A stretch of 55,436 nucleotides of DNA from an uncultured Clostridia bacterium (GTDB lineage Bacteria > Bacillota > Clostridia > TANB77 > CAG-508): NCBI GenBank assembly GCA_948745425.1, contig CAPZDM010000002.1, positions 1 to 55,436 of the forward strand. The letters run 5' to 3'. The position numbers were made by a program, and so were the translations under genes. Below are positions 31,501 through 40,893 of this stretch, in pieces (position 1 is the first letter of the stretch; each line of letters begins with the position of its first letter). A model generated the notes under the pieces. That model was not told the DNA's origin. It did no database searches and saw only the letters and a program-made list of their open reading frames with translations.

Positions 31501-33413
31501 TATACTTTTGCACGCATGACTTCTTCTTCACACTTTACCAAATTTTCATAGTCATTTATTGCTTCTTGTGCTAATACTGTATATACTACAGAATAACCTC
31601 TACTGTAACTAGCGTTTCCCCAACCTAGTAACATTCTTTCACCTTTTTCTGATAACGTCCATCCACTTACGTCATTATCAATTCCCCAATAACCTTTTCC
31701 TTGTGTATTTTTTGTATAATATAAAAGGGCTGCGTGTCCTGGTTGACCAATAACTGTTGCAGGTATTCCATGTGTTGTACGAATATTTGAACCTGATTTT
31801 GATATACCTCCACAAACTGCTCCAGTTCCAAATTTGTTTCTGAAATTCATCCATACTTTATATAGTTTATAATCTGGAGTACCTCTTGTTACTTTAAATG
31901 TATAATTTGGATTATTTTTACCTCCTGGTATACTAAATTCTGTATCGAATAGACCTACTTTGCCAGTATTTTCTCCATTTTCATTAACTAATTCTTTACC
32001 TAAATTATCATCTTTTTTATTTACTGCAAATAATTCATTAAAATAACTTTTATTTTCTTCTGCATAATAAATTGCATTACCATAATTTGGCCATACATAA
32101 GCTATATATGGGTGAGGTGTTATGTATTTTGTTTGTTTATATTGATCTAATTTATCTTGAACATATGCATTTAACCATAGAATTTCTTCGTCATCTATAG
32201 CATTATTCATAACAAAACGCATCTCTTCAACTTGTAGAGATTCAAACCATTTTGTTATTTCCCAATTTCCTCCTAATGCATTAAGCTTTCCATTTTCATA
32301 CATATATTTATATATTGCATAACGTTTAAGAGCATCTGATTGATTTTCTGTTGCACCTGATTGCATCCATAAGCCAACTCTTTGTGAATGTGTTAAAGAA
32401 AGTGAAATTGCCATTTTTTTATACAAATCACCTTTGGTCATATTTGCTGGACACCAGTCATTTTGTATTCTTTTACTATTTGTAAAGTCATTACTATATT
32501 CATCATAAAGTCTAGAAAGTTGTGTTAATGAATTATAATAACTTCCACCTTCTGGTGTTCCCCCTAGTATATATAATCTTAGAACATCTAAGTTACTTGT
32601 TAACCATACATATGTGTTAGTATTTTGCTCACTTTCACCTAAAAATCTTTTTAAAGCATAATTACCTACTCTATTAATTAGTTCTCTTTTAAGTAGCGTT
32701 AATTCATATTCAGGATTTGTTAAATCTGCATTTGCAAATTCAGTTTTTATTTTTTCGTCTAATTCTTCTATTGATGGAACTAACTCTTCTCCTGGTTCTT
32801 TATATCCTCTTTTACTTAATTTCGCATCTACATAAACAGAATGGTCATTTCCATTTGATCCATTATCATTAGCTTCTAATTTTAAAAACTTTGCACCTTT
32901 AATATCTATTCTAGCAAATATTGCATTGTCAGCTGATTTAATTACAGGTGGATTTTCTTCGGTCTTTAGTTCCCAATTTTTCCCATCTGTTGATGTGTAT
33001 ATGTAAAATTTAACACCATTACCTCTATTACCAGAAGTATTATTTACTCCCATATATGTAGTTAAATAGTCATAATCACTATAATTTGTTAAATCATATA
33101 CTACTTTAGAACTTGCATGTGCCCATATACCCTTTTCAAAACTATACAAAGCACCTTCTATTTTTACCGAAAAATTTGCTCCACCATCTGTTTCATTTAT
33201 ATGTATAGTTCCCCAACCTGGTTTTGATTGTTTAGTATCATAAGGTATATCTGATAAATAACAAAAATCATTTTCACTTGCTAGAACTGTATAAGTTCCA
33301 TTCATTATACCTGTTTGTGTTAATAAAAATACTATTAATAATAATGTAAAACAAATACTTATTTTAAATAAAATTTTAAATTTACTTTTCTTATTTTTAA
33401 TATTTTCTTCCAT
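28590..33413 (-). CDS. Large secreted multidomain protein with C-terminal dockerin
   Basis: 1607 residues. Order: a signal peptide after a basic N-terminus (about 1-45); an NPCBM-like carbohydrate-binding domain (about 50-205, 'YSFEKGIWAHASSKVVYDL'); a long helical region; a transglutaminase/papain-like core ('GTGAVCGGISKSG' with Cys and 'GQPGHAALLYY' with His); an F5/8-type (CBM32-like) domain ('NAIDANYNTNWHSAWNGS'); Ig-like repeats ending in 'VAKVNWIDKD', 'AKVSWIDKTAP' and 'VAKVDWIDKD'; and a type I dockerin ('GDIDGDGDITITDLAKAKL', 'DVDYDGEITITDIAQIKL'). It probably binds the adjacent cohesin and acts on host or dietary glycoprotein. The catalytic activity is inferred from the Cys/His motifs only. 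Confidence 0.85.
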   Translation of the reverse strand: MEENIKNKKSKFKILFKISICFTLLLIVFLLTQTGIMNGTYTVLASENDFCYLSDIPYDTKQSKPGWGTIHINETDGGANFSVKIEGALYSFEKGIWAHASSKVVYDLTNYSDYDYLTTYMGVNNTSGNRGNGVKFYIYTSTDGKNWELKTEENPPVIKSADNAIFARIDIKGAKFLKLEANDNGSNGNDHSVYVDAKLSKRGYKEPGEELVPSIEELDEKIKTEFANADLTNPEYELTLLKRELINRVGNYALKRFLGESEQNTNTYVWLTSNLDVLRLYILGGTPEGGSYYNSLTQLSRLYDEYSNDFTNSKRIQNDWCPANMTKGDLYKKMAISLSLTHSQRVGLWMQSGATENQSDALKRYAIYKYMYENGKLNALGGNWEITKWFESLQVEEMRFVMNNAIDDEEILWLNAYVQDKLDQYKQTKYITPHPYIAYVWPNYGNAIYYAEENKSYFNELFAVNKKDDNLGKELVNENGENTGKVGLFDTEFSIPGGKNNPNYTFKVTRGTPDYKLYKVWMNFRNKFGTGAVCGGISKSGSNIRTTHGIPATVIGQPGHAALLYYTKNTQGKGYWGIDNDVSGWTLSEKGERMLLGWGNASYSRGYSVVYTVLAQEAINDYENLVKCEEEVMRAKVYEGNLAKQEEIYRKALQIQPINIDAWVGLINVYNASENKTENDYYNLAEELAEKLKCFPLPMQHLTNLIKPKLTSVENIYRFTLLQTRILTEGSKLPNTSTEVLQPSVTRTEANYLLGKLDKTIATFSFDGADAGKIVLSSRFNGSGIRWDYSLDGKQTWNEVSFTAEEEHKLQLTPQQISSITAENDIYVHIVGVNYDEENLYKIDITEGAIPATLFASDLENRIVGVNLGIEWRYSEKDKWTLYSVSSPDLTGDKTVQIRQSATGTQLTSPVATYNFTKDNQPETRKYIPVSHLTIEGVSSEATAQGRHARNAIDANYNTNWHSAWNGSDTERYIIIKLDQSVYLSAVEYVPGGGGNGKILDGTIYGSMDGENWEELKNLKNLTYTNQANTNEDAIKNTKSFEIEQQKEVQYVKIVADRASNGNWFTARAFNFFQDITKNPHPTAGIAYSTTEPTSGRVVARLVNPSTKITITNNDGKDTYIFTENGEFTFEFEDEKGNTGSAVAKVNWIDKDIPSADIDYDIDDHKKLVILLDGISEDVYLLDKDNNKINFIEVENGKVKNISYLDSSNNVYKVVEVDENGVIKKITYKNTTGKVNSVGTYVTTIENGAVSGEEYFDNEGNSVTITDSEKETLRQLQQAMTNPLEYTFEESGEYEFKMLDKASNIAYKSIKADYTENDTTIIASDITYNITKLTNTDVVATIKPYIIDTEGKTVEVEMVNNNKNKQYTFTKNGEFEFEYKDSSDSNNWDVKKHKAKVSWIDKTAPTAEISYSTKEPTDKVVAKLVNESEQIIVTNNGTSREYTFTEKGEFTFEFEDLAGNKATAVAKVDWIDKDISISSDKYKIEKDYISKIPQNTTVSTFKQNTETEQDLTFIDKVGNTLKDNSIIKTGTKLKVGDVEYTLVVTGDIDGDGDITITDLAKAKLHYIEKELLTGAELKAADVDYDGEITITDIAQIKLIIIGRKNIK

Positions 33414-33766
33414 TTAGAAATCCTCCATTTTTTATTTTATTACTTTATTATTATACCATAAAATCAATGCTTATGTAAAGCTATTACGTATAATTCTTGG
33501 AAACTATTTTTCTAGTTTCTTGAATAATAATATAGCAAAATTGTTTTATTTTATCAATATGATTTTTATTACTATATTTTCTATATGTTTTCTTTTATTT
33601 ACGCATACTTTTATTTTGCATTTCTATTAAATTTCTGTTACATTTTTATCTCATTTTGTCGTGATTTATATTAAAAACAAATATAATACATATATCCGTA
33701 GGCTTTTGTGTGTTTAATATTTTTATCAGAATTATTCTTTCTCCTATTTTTGTGTGTTTCAATTTA
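33414..33766. other. AT-rich intergenic region
   Basis: About 350 bp between the dockerin gene and the amidase-like gene. It has a small hairpin GAAACTA-tttt-TCTAGTTTC (33499-33519) and no convincing gene. The part near 33414-33480 must hold the promoter of the dockerin gene. Nothing else is recognised. Confidence 0.4.
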
Positions 33767-34240
33767 CTAGAATTCTATGTGTATACATCTATAATTGTAA
33801 TATGCATAATCTGCTACTTTTTTCCCGAAGTTGTCAAATGTATGTGTTGCTACTAATGTATCATTTACTGTTTTACCATTTTCAATTACTACTAAACTAT
33901 GCGAAAATTTAAATCCATCAAAATTTAATTGTATAACATCTCCTACTTCTAATTTATCAATTGTTGTTTCTATCCCAGATGGTCCTTGACCTTTATTAGA
34001 CATTAAAAATTTATATAAAAATTCTACACCAGTCCATGAAGGAGACTTATTATTTCCATTTATATAATACCACCCATTATTTTTGTCATAGTTCATTTCT
34101 TCACACCCAGCAAATATGCATTGTGATACAAAATTTGTACAGTCTCCTCCTACAGGATCATAGTTATAATACTTCGGATTTCTACCATATGCCCATTTTT
34201 TTGCATACTCATATACTTTTTGTCTATTATATTTACTCAT
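33767..34240 (-). CDS. Amidase_6-like cysteine hydrolase
   Basis: 157 residues. It matches the putative amidase domain (Amidase_6) with 'KYYNYDPVGGDCTNFVSQCI' supplying a catalytic Cys near residue 32, 'WTGVEFLYKFL', and 'KFSHSLVVIENG' with the probable catalytic His. In spore-formers this domain often acts on peptidoglycan or peptides. There is no signal peptide, so any wall role would need mother-cell or lysis-related release. It lies 60 bp upstream of nothing else on this strand except the dockerin gene beyond the spacer. Confidence 0.8.
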   Translation of the reverse strand: MSKYNRQKVYEYAKKWAYGRNPKYYNYDPVGGDCTNFVSQCIFAGCEEMNYDKNNGWYYINGNNKSPSWTGVEFLYKFLMSNKGQGPSGIETTIDKLEVGDVIQLNFDGFKFSHSLVVIENGKTVNDTLVATHTFDNFGKKVADYAYYNYRCIHIEF

Positions 34241-34297
34241 ATTACATCACCTTTTATAATATATGCATTTAAAAGGTATAGGATTATACGTTTTATA

Positions 34298-36520
34298 TTA
34301 TAATTCTCTCGTGTGAATTTCATAGTCTTCATCTATTCTAAGTAATAGCCCAATTTCTTTATCATATTTCATATCCATTATATATTTATTTTTAATGTAT
34401 GGACATTCAATTATTTGGTTATTAAATTTGCACCTATTAGATTTATTAATTGATATAAATAATTCGTTTATCTTTCTCTTAATTTTAGCTTTTTCTTCTA
34501 CATCTCCTTCTAATTCATATTGTTTAAATAAATCTATATTTTCATCATAAATATTTTTAGGTATTACTTCAATATTTTCGATGTTCCTTAATATTTTTTG
34601 TGCATCTTTTTTAGTTGTATCATAATCTACAATATTTTCTAAGATTAAAAATGATTCTTTAAAATCTTTATAAAAGGCTGTGTCTTGTAACATTTCTTTT
34701 GAATATAATTTATCAACTAATTCAATTTTTGTTTGTTCTTCTAATATTTCTTCATTATGTTCTTCTAGTAATTCTATACTTTTTTCGTAAATTTCTTTAT
34801 CATATATATATCCTATTCCACTAGCTTCTTTTTTGTATATTTTAATATTAGGCTCTTTTCCATCATATTCTCTACTCCTAAAACATCTTCCTAGTCTCTG
34901 AAATAGACTATCTAATGTTGACATTTCTGTAAATAGTAAGTCAAAGTCTATATCTAATGATGCTTCTACTATTTGTGTTGTTATCCATATTCCTGTCTCA
35001 TCTTGTTGTTTTGAGAATTCTTTTATCTTTAATTCTTTTTTGTTTCTATCTTTTTGTGTAAATCTAGAATGTAATACATTTACATTGTCTGCACCTATAC
35101 TTTTCAAGTTATCGTATATTTCAATTGCTTTATTTATTGTGTTTACAATTATTAATACTTTTTTGCTTTTTGACTTTTCATAGATTTCACTCACATCTTC
35201 GTTTATGTTTTTATCTAACATTTTAATTTTATGTCTTTTGGTATTTTTGATGAATTCCTGATATTCAAACTTTATTCCCATATCCTCTAGTTTTTCTTTA
35301 TATATTCTTGGGAGTGTTGCTGTCATTATCATAAATTTTCCACCCAAATTATTTATCATCTGTAATCCTTTTAAAATTACTGCAACTATTTGTGGTGAAT
35401 ATGCTTGTATTTCATCAATTATTACTTTAGAATAACTTAGAGTAGCATATATTTTCTCGTATCCTCTATATTTAAATACGAATGGAAATATTTGATCTAT
35501 TGTACATGATGTTATTTTTTCATATAAATTTCTTGATTGTTCTACCTTTGCTATTTCATCTTCTTCTATTTTTTCTTTTGTGTAATTTTGGTTTTCTGCT
35601 TTTTCTTCTAAATAGTCAATAGCTGTAGAGTGTAATAGCCCTACGTGCTTATAGTCTATATTTTCAATTATTCTTTCATATATTGCATTTATACTTATTC
35701 TTAATGGTAATGTAAAAAATGTTTTATCATTTTTACTCCATAATAATGCTCCTTCTGTTTTTCCTATTCCAGTTGAACCTATTATCATTAGATTTTTGTC
35801 TTGATTATTTTTAGAAAATAATTGTAGTTCATTTGGCTTATAGCCTTTGTTTTCTATGAATTTTTCTACATAGTCTGAGATATTTTCTTCTGTTTCATCT
35901 TCTACTTTTACTTTAGCAGAACTACAATGGTCTAACCTATGTAATAATCCTTTCATTAAACAATAGTCTTTATATAACTCGTCTCCTTCTACAATTCTTG
36001 CTTGACCTTCTACTAGTCCTAAATAAAATGTCTTTAGTTCAGGAATTTCTATTTCTAATTGTCTTTCTATTTTATCTATGTTCGGTTTTATGTCTTTTTC
36101 TATTATCTCTTTTAGTAATTCTCTATCTATATGAACTACATTATTTCTTTCGTGATGATAATAAATTACTTGATATACTAGTTTTCTTTCTTCATGAGTC
36201 ATATCATATTTTTTCCAAGGTACAAACATAGGTGATATTTGTTCATGTTTAATTTCTTCGTTATCAAATGGCGTTCTTAGTAATTCTATCTTTACATTTC
36301 TTCTTATTGCATTTTGAAAACCAGAAAAAACTTTTCCTGTATCATGATATGTACAAATTATTTCCATGAGTTGCCAAAATCTCTTTTCACTTATATTTGA
36401 CACTTTTATTATTTTTGTACCATATTTGTTTTTTAGTATTCTTAAATTTTGTAACAATTGGTCTGTGTGTTCTTTTATCGTTTCTAGTGGTTTTGATTTT
36501 GCATAATATATATATTCCAT
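34298..36520 (-). CDS. cas3: CRISPR-associated helicase-nuclease Cas3 (type I-B)
   Basis: About 740 residues. GGAG precedes the ATG at 36520; another ATG at 36532 is possible. The N-terminal HD nuclease has 'TIKEHTDQLL' and 'EIICTYHDTGKVFSGFQNA'; the SF2 helicase has Walker A 'GSTGIGKTEGALLW', 'VIIDEIQAYSP' (DExH box), 'MTATLPRIY' and 'QRLGRCFRSR'. Cas3 is recruited by Cascade to nick and degrade target DNA. Its place is odd: it sits downstream of the array, about 30 bp past the last degenerate repeat. In canonical I-B operons it lies between cas5 and cas4. Confidence 0.95.
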   Translation of the reverse strand: MEYIYYAKSKPLETIKEHTDQLLQNLRILKNKYGTKIIKVSNISEKRFWQLMEIICTYHDTGKVFSGFQNAIRRNVKIELLRTPFDNEEIKHEQISPMFVPWKKYDMTHEERKLVYQVIYYHHERNNVVHIDRELLKEIIEKDIKPNIDKIERQLEIEIPELKTFYLGLVEGQARIVEGDELYKDYCLMKGLLHRLDHCSSAKVKVEDETEENISDYVEKFIENKGYKPNELQLFSKNNQDKNLMIIGSTGIGKTEGALLWSKNDKTFFTLPLRISINAIYERIIENIDYKHVGLLHSTAIDYLEEKAENQNYTKEKIEEDEIAKVEQSRNLYEKITSCTIDQIFPFVFKYRGYEKIYATLSYSKVIIDEIQAYSPQIVAVILKGLQMINNLGGKFMIMTATLPRIYKEKLEDMGIKFEYQEFIKNTKRHKIKMLDKNINEDVSEIYEKSKSKKVLIIVNTINKAIEIYDNLKSIGADNVNVLHSRFTQKDRNKKELKIKEFSKQQDETGIWITTQIVEASLDIDFDLLFTEMSTLDSLFQRLGRCFRSREYDGKEPNIKIYKKEASGIGYIYDKEIYEKSIELLEEHNEEILEEQTKIELVDKLYSKEMLQDTAFYKDFKESFLILENIVDYDTTKKDAQKILRNIENIEVIPKNIYDENIDLFKQYELEGDVEEKAKIKRKINELFISINKSNRCKFNNQIIECPYIKNKYIMDMKYDKEIGLLLRIDEDYEIHTREL

Positions 36521-36551
36521 CTTTTTCTCCATTTTTATAGATTATTTATTA

Positions 36552-38865
36552 CTCCTATATTTATATAACAGCTCTGTTTATTAGTCAAATTTTTGATGAT
36601 TCTTATTCTAGTATATTTATATAACAAATCTGAACAAAGAGAATGTTTAAGAATCTATGGTACATTTACATTCTAATATATTTATATAACAACATTATGT
36701 CCATAAATTATTGTTTCTTCATCTTCAAAATTCACATTCTAGTATATTTATATAACAACTCCCTTGAACCAATCAAAAAAATGCCAATTTCGTTCTTCAC
36801 ATTCTAGTATATTTATATAACAACTCTGACGATTTGAAAATAACAATCTTAAATCAACACTTCACATTCTAGTATATTTATATAACAACAGATTTAAGCT
36901 AGCTTGGGAAATTATAAAAATTATACTTCACATTCTAGTATATTTATATAACAACCTTTTCATGCTATTGTATGATGCTTTTGTTTGTTTTACTTCACAT
37001 TCTAGTATATTTATATAACAACTGCCATGCTATTGCCTGTTTCTCCTCTGTAATTTTGCTTCACATTCTAGTATATTTATATAACAACAATTTCTTTGTA
37101 TGTAACCCATTATCCTGTTCTCTGCTTCACATTCTAGTATATTTATATAACAACCGGGAATATTTTCATTTGCAAATTTTACAATTCTCTTCACATTCTA
37201 GTATATTTATATAACAACAGCCAAACGAAATACACGATTTGGTCAACTAATTGCCTTCACATTCTAGTATATTTATATAACAACAATATAAAACAAAGAC
37301 AAATGAATTTACGTTTCTCTTCACATTCTAGTATATTTATATAACAACAAGTCTTGAACCAATTAAAAAAATGCCTATTTCTTTCTTCACATTCTAGTAT
37401 ATTTATATAACAACTGAACGTGAAATGATAGACCCTGAGCTTGATATCCCACTTCACATTCTAGTATATTTATATAACAACAGTATCCATCGAAAAATAG
37501 TCTAATCCTTGTTTAAACTTCACATTCTAGTATATTTATATAACAACCTAGACCAAGAGAAAGCTTTTAGTGAATTAATTGACTTCACATTCTAGTATAT
37601 TTATATAACAACATAAAAGACGATAAAGACTATAAAAGCATTGCAGATCTTCACATTCTAGTATATTTATATAACAACGCTCAGTAACAATTGATACAAG
37701 TTTAAATAATGACTTCACATTCTAGTATATTTATATAACAACTAAAAGCTATACCACAAATAATAAGTGCGATATTAAACTTCACATTCTAGTATATTTA
37801 TATAACAACTAAGCTCATATCTTATTTCTTTTTTAGTATCGTCCTTCACATTCTAGTATATTTATATAACAACTATACCGTACGTTATGATAATATATAG
37901 TCATCCTACTTCACATTCTAGTATATTTATATAACAACCCAGCTGTGATGAGCAGTGTTAATTTTATTTTAGCGCTTCACATTCTAGTATATTTATATAA
38001 CAACCTATGTATAAATTATCCCCATTACTATCTTTGAACTTCACATTCTAGTATATTTATATAACAACCTTTTATATAACCTATAATTATCTTGTCTTCT
38101 TCAAACTTCACATTCTAGTATATTTATATAACAACGTAAATAAACATAAATTAAAATTCGACATTATTACACTTCACATTCTAGTATATTTATATAACAA
38201 CTCAAAAATGGTAAGCTCTTTTATTATACACAAAAGACTTCACATTCTAGTATATTTATATAACAACAACAATAAAGAAATATCAATATGTGTATATAAA
38301 AATACTTCACATTCTAGTATATTTATATAACAACTTACAAAGGCAGTAATAGACAAATAAGCATGAAAAACTTCACATTCTAGTATATTTATATAACAAC
38401 ATTTATCAAAAGTTATATTTTTAAGTTTTGCTAATGCCTTCACATTCTAGTATATTTATATAACAACTTTCTTATTGCTGTTCGACAAGGTTCTTCTAAT
38501 TCCTTCACATTCTAGTATATTTATATAACAACGTGCTCTGTAAAATAGTATCAGTATAATCAGCCTTCTTCACATTCTAGTATATTTATATAACAACCTT
38601 AACAGAGAATGCAATAGCATTAGAAGATACTTTCTTCACATTCTAGTATATTTATATAACAACATTATATTATAAAATTATGATATAATATTATATAGAA
38701 CTTCACATTCTAGTATATTTATATAACAACAATTCCAAAAGTAATAGTACAGCAAATGGTTTAAATATCTTCACATTCTAGTATATTTATATAACAACCA
38801 ATGAATTCTCGTTATATTGAACTTTGTTTATACTACTTCACATTCTAGTATATTTATATAACAAC
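36552..38865 (-). CRISPR. Type I-B CRISPR array, about 36 repeats
   Basis: A 30-bp repeat, in plus orientation CTTCACATTC + TAGTATATTTATATAACAAC, spaced by 34-38 bp spacers. The three repeats at the low-coordinate end (near 36552, 36604 and 36667) are degenerate and the high-coordinate end is perfect. The array therefore reads on the minus strand with the leader at 38866-39046, next to cas2. In that sense the repeat begins GTTGTTATATAAATATAC and ends GAATGTGAAG, like other clostridial I-B repeats. Many spacers have open frames on one strand, as expected for phage genes. Spacers 36760-36794 and 37349-37384 are near duplicates. Confidence 0.97.
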
Positions 38866-39046
38866 AGGTAGACAGGAAGTACTTCTCTTATAATGTATTT
38901 ATAGTTATAATCTGTCTATCTATAATAAAATAACAAAAATAATATATTTACTAAATTTAATTTTTTTATAAGTCTTATTATTACAATAATTTTTCTATCT
39001 GTCATTCTTCCTATATTTTTACTTTAATTGACATCGACAGAATATT
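38866..39046 (-). promoter_or_regulatory. CRISPR leader
   Basis: AT-rich DNA between cas2 and the first repeat. Next to the repeat, AGGTAGACAGG and CTGTCTATCT form an inverted repeat about 40 bp apart, and CTATCTGTC recurs further out near 38995. These could be integration-host or Cas1-Cas2 anchoring motifs. A clear promoter could not be fixed. Confidence 0.65.
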
Positions 39047-39331
39047 CTATAAAAAATTGTCTGTCTTATCTTTTTCAACTTTACCCCAAAATTGCTTTTC
39101 TAACCATTTCTGGTTTCTACTTTTAAATAATATTACACTATCTTTATCATGTCTAATATATTTATCAATTTCTGCTTTTAGCTTTATTGCTTGCGACTCC
39201 AATAATTCTCCTTCAAATACTGAATTTTGTATATGTACTAAATATTTTTTACAAGCTTTAAACACTTTGTTTAAAATTTTCTGTCCTTCTTTGTCTTCTA
39301 AATTAATATCATAAACTAAAATAACATACAT
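39047..39331 (-). CDS. cas2: CRISPR-associated endonuclease Cas2
   Basis: 94 residues from the ATG at 39331; the frame is open further upstream into cas1. The fold signature 'MYVILVYDINLEDKEGQKIL' has the catalytic-site Asp near residue 8, and 'YLVHIQNSVFEGEL' is typical. With Cas1 it integrates new spacers. It lies just after cas1 and next to the array leader. Confidence 0.95.
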   Translation of the reverse strand: MYVILVYDINLEDKEGQKILNKVFKACKKYLVHIQNSVFEGELLESQAIKLKAEIDKYIRHDKDSVILFKSRNQKWLEKQFWGKVEKDKTDNFL

Positions 39332-39332
39332 A

Positions 39333-40325
39333 TTACCACCACATTTTAAAACCCTCATATTTTTCATCTTCTAATAAATGTTTTATCAATTTATATACCT
39401 CTAATCGCATTAAATATTCATAACTTACTTCCCTATCTAATCTCTTGTGCTTTATTTTTGTTTGCAATCTTAAATCTATTTGCCTTGTTATCTCTTTTCT
39501 AACATTTTCTTTTATATATGTAAAATTTAAGCCTCCCTCAAAATCTTTTTCTGTTATCTGCTTTTTATTTAGCATAGAAAAAATTAGTCTATCTGCGATA
39601 ATGGGTTTAAAAATTTCGGATATATCTAAACATAATGAAAATCTTCTCTCTGAAGGTTCGTGTAAATAACTAATTGTTGGATTTAATTGAGTTTTATAAA
39701 TTTCACTTAGCACTCTTGTATAAATAATGGTATTTACATATGAAATAAGTGAATTTATAGCATTATCTGGTGGATTTTTTACTCTTTTCTCAAATGCTAT
39801 ATCTTGATTAATTATTATATTCCATGAATCATAATATATTTTTCTTATATTTCCTTCTATTCCCATTAATTCAGGAACATTTTTGCATAGTGTAATCTGT
39901 TTTCTTAAATATTCTATATCTTTCATATAATTATTTAAATCTTTTCCTCTATTATTGTAATATGTCAAGTTTCTATAGATATTATATGTAGCTGCTTCTA
40001 TAAAGCCTTTTGCAATCTCTAATCTTTTATCTTCATCCGTATAATGCTCTACTTGTTTTATTAAAAGTTTCCCAGATACTAATGTCTCTTTTGGATAATA
40101 TGTGCCTGTATAAAATCCGTAATAATTAAAAAAATGTATATTAATACCATACGAAGATAAAAAGTTTAACAAATTAGTATTAAAATCCAATTCTGTCATT
40201 ACATAAATATCATCCACTCTTTCAACTGGAATTGATTTTTTAGTATTATCCTTATAAACAATTTCTAATGTATTATCCTTTCTTTGTAGCCTACCACTTT
40301 TATATAAATAATATGACTGTTTCAT
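39333..40325 (-). CDS. cas1: CRISPR-associated integrase Cas1 (type I-B)
   Basis: 330 residues. The conserved metal-binding residues appear in 'GIEGNIRKIYYDSWN' (Glu), 'ISYLHEPSERRFSLCLDISE' (His and Asp). The N-terminal beta domain begins 'MKQSYYLYKSGRLQRKDNTL'. It is encoded 9 bp downstream of cas4, consistent with a cas4-cas1-cas2 adaptation module. Confidence 0.97.
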   Translation of the reverse strand: MKQSYYLYKSGRLQRKDNTLEIVYKDNTKKSIPVERVDDIYVMTELDFNTNLLNFLSSYGINIHFFNYYGFYTGTYYPKETLVSGKLLIKQVEHYTDEDKRLEIAKGFIEAATYNIYRNLTYYNNRGKDLNNYMKDIEYLRKQITLCKNVPELMGIEGNIRKIYYDSWNIIINQDIAFEKRVKNPPDNAINSLISYVNTIIYTRVLSEIYKTQLNPTISYLHEPSERRFSLCLDISEIFKPIIADRLIFSMLNKKQITEKDFEGGLNFTYIKENVRKEITRQIDLRLQTKIKHKRLDREVSYEYLMRLEVYKLIKHLLEDEKYEGFKMWW

Positions 40326-40334
40326 TATTTCCTC

Positions 40335-40823
40335 CTACACATAACATAAATCGAAATAAGAACATTTATTACATATTTTTGAATTAATCACACTTATGGG
40401 GCTATCCTTCTCGATTATATCTTTTATATTTTTTATTACATTATCTAATATTTGCCTATCATTGTCTTCTAAACTTATTTCTTTTGATTCTCTTAACAAT
40501 GGAAAGTCTATTTTTGCTTTTATATTTTCTATGCCTTTGTTTTCTAAATAATACATATAATACTTAATTTGCCAAATTCCTGCCTCTTCTATAGATTTAG
40601 TTTTCTTTATTTCATGTAATACAGCGCCATTTTTTATAAAGTCAATATTAATTGTATTATCAATTAATATTTGTTTCTTCTCTCTTGTATAAGTTTCCTC
40701 ATCTATTATTTTTCCTATCTTAACTAATTCACTATTTTGTTCCATATTAATTTGATTTGCAAAATACCATAGTCTCCTTTGACATACAAAATAATAATAA
40801 ACCATAATTCCAGTAATATTCAT
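40335..40823 (-). CDS. cas4: CRISPR-associated exonuclease Cas4
   Basis: 162 residues. The Fe-S cluster Cys are at 'YYFVCQRRLWYF' near the N-terminus and 'ICNKCSYFDLCYV' at the C-terminus. RecB-like nuclease motifs are 'GAVLHEIKKTKSIEEAGIWQ' (E...K) and 'QIKYYMYYL'. It selects and trims pre-spacers. An AGGAGG site precedes the ATG, and just upstream is a CRISPR-repeat remnant (40845-40866). Confidence 0.95.
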   Translation of the reverse strand: MNITGIMVYYYFVCQRRLWYFANQINMEQNSELVKIGKIIDEETYTREKKQILIDNTINIDFIKNGAVLHEIKKTKSIEEAGIWQIKYYMYYLENKGIENIKAKIDFPLLRESKEISLEDNDRQILDNVIKNIKDIIEKDSPISVINSKICNKCSYFDLCYV

Positions 40824-40844
40824 TTAACCAGCCTCCTTATATTT

Positions 40845-40866
40845 ATTCTAATATATTTATATAACA
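40845..40866 (-). repeat. CRISPR-repeat remnant between cas5 and cas4
   Basis: ATTCTAATATATTTATATAA + CA matches 21 of 22 positions of the array repeat in the same orientation. It is isolated, about 2 kb from the array. It sits exactly where cas3 lies in canonical I-B operons. Confidence 0.8.
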
Positions 40867-40893
40867 GTATAAAATTTGAGTGGTTAGCGTTTT

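Noticed and set aside
36953..37058. Two neighbouring spacers sharing CATGCTATTG
   Set aside because: Only 10 bases match and the flanks do not, so it is probably coincidence.
36972..38443. Open frames inside the CRISPR array with repeated CYINILECE or LHILVYLYNN
   Set aside because: They are translations of the CRISPR repeat.
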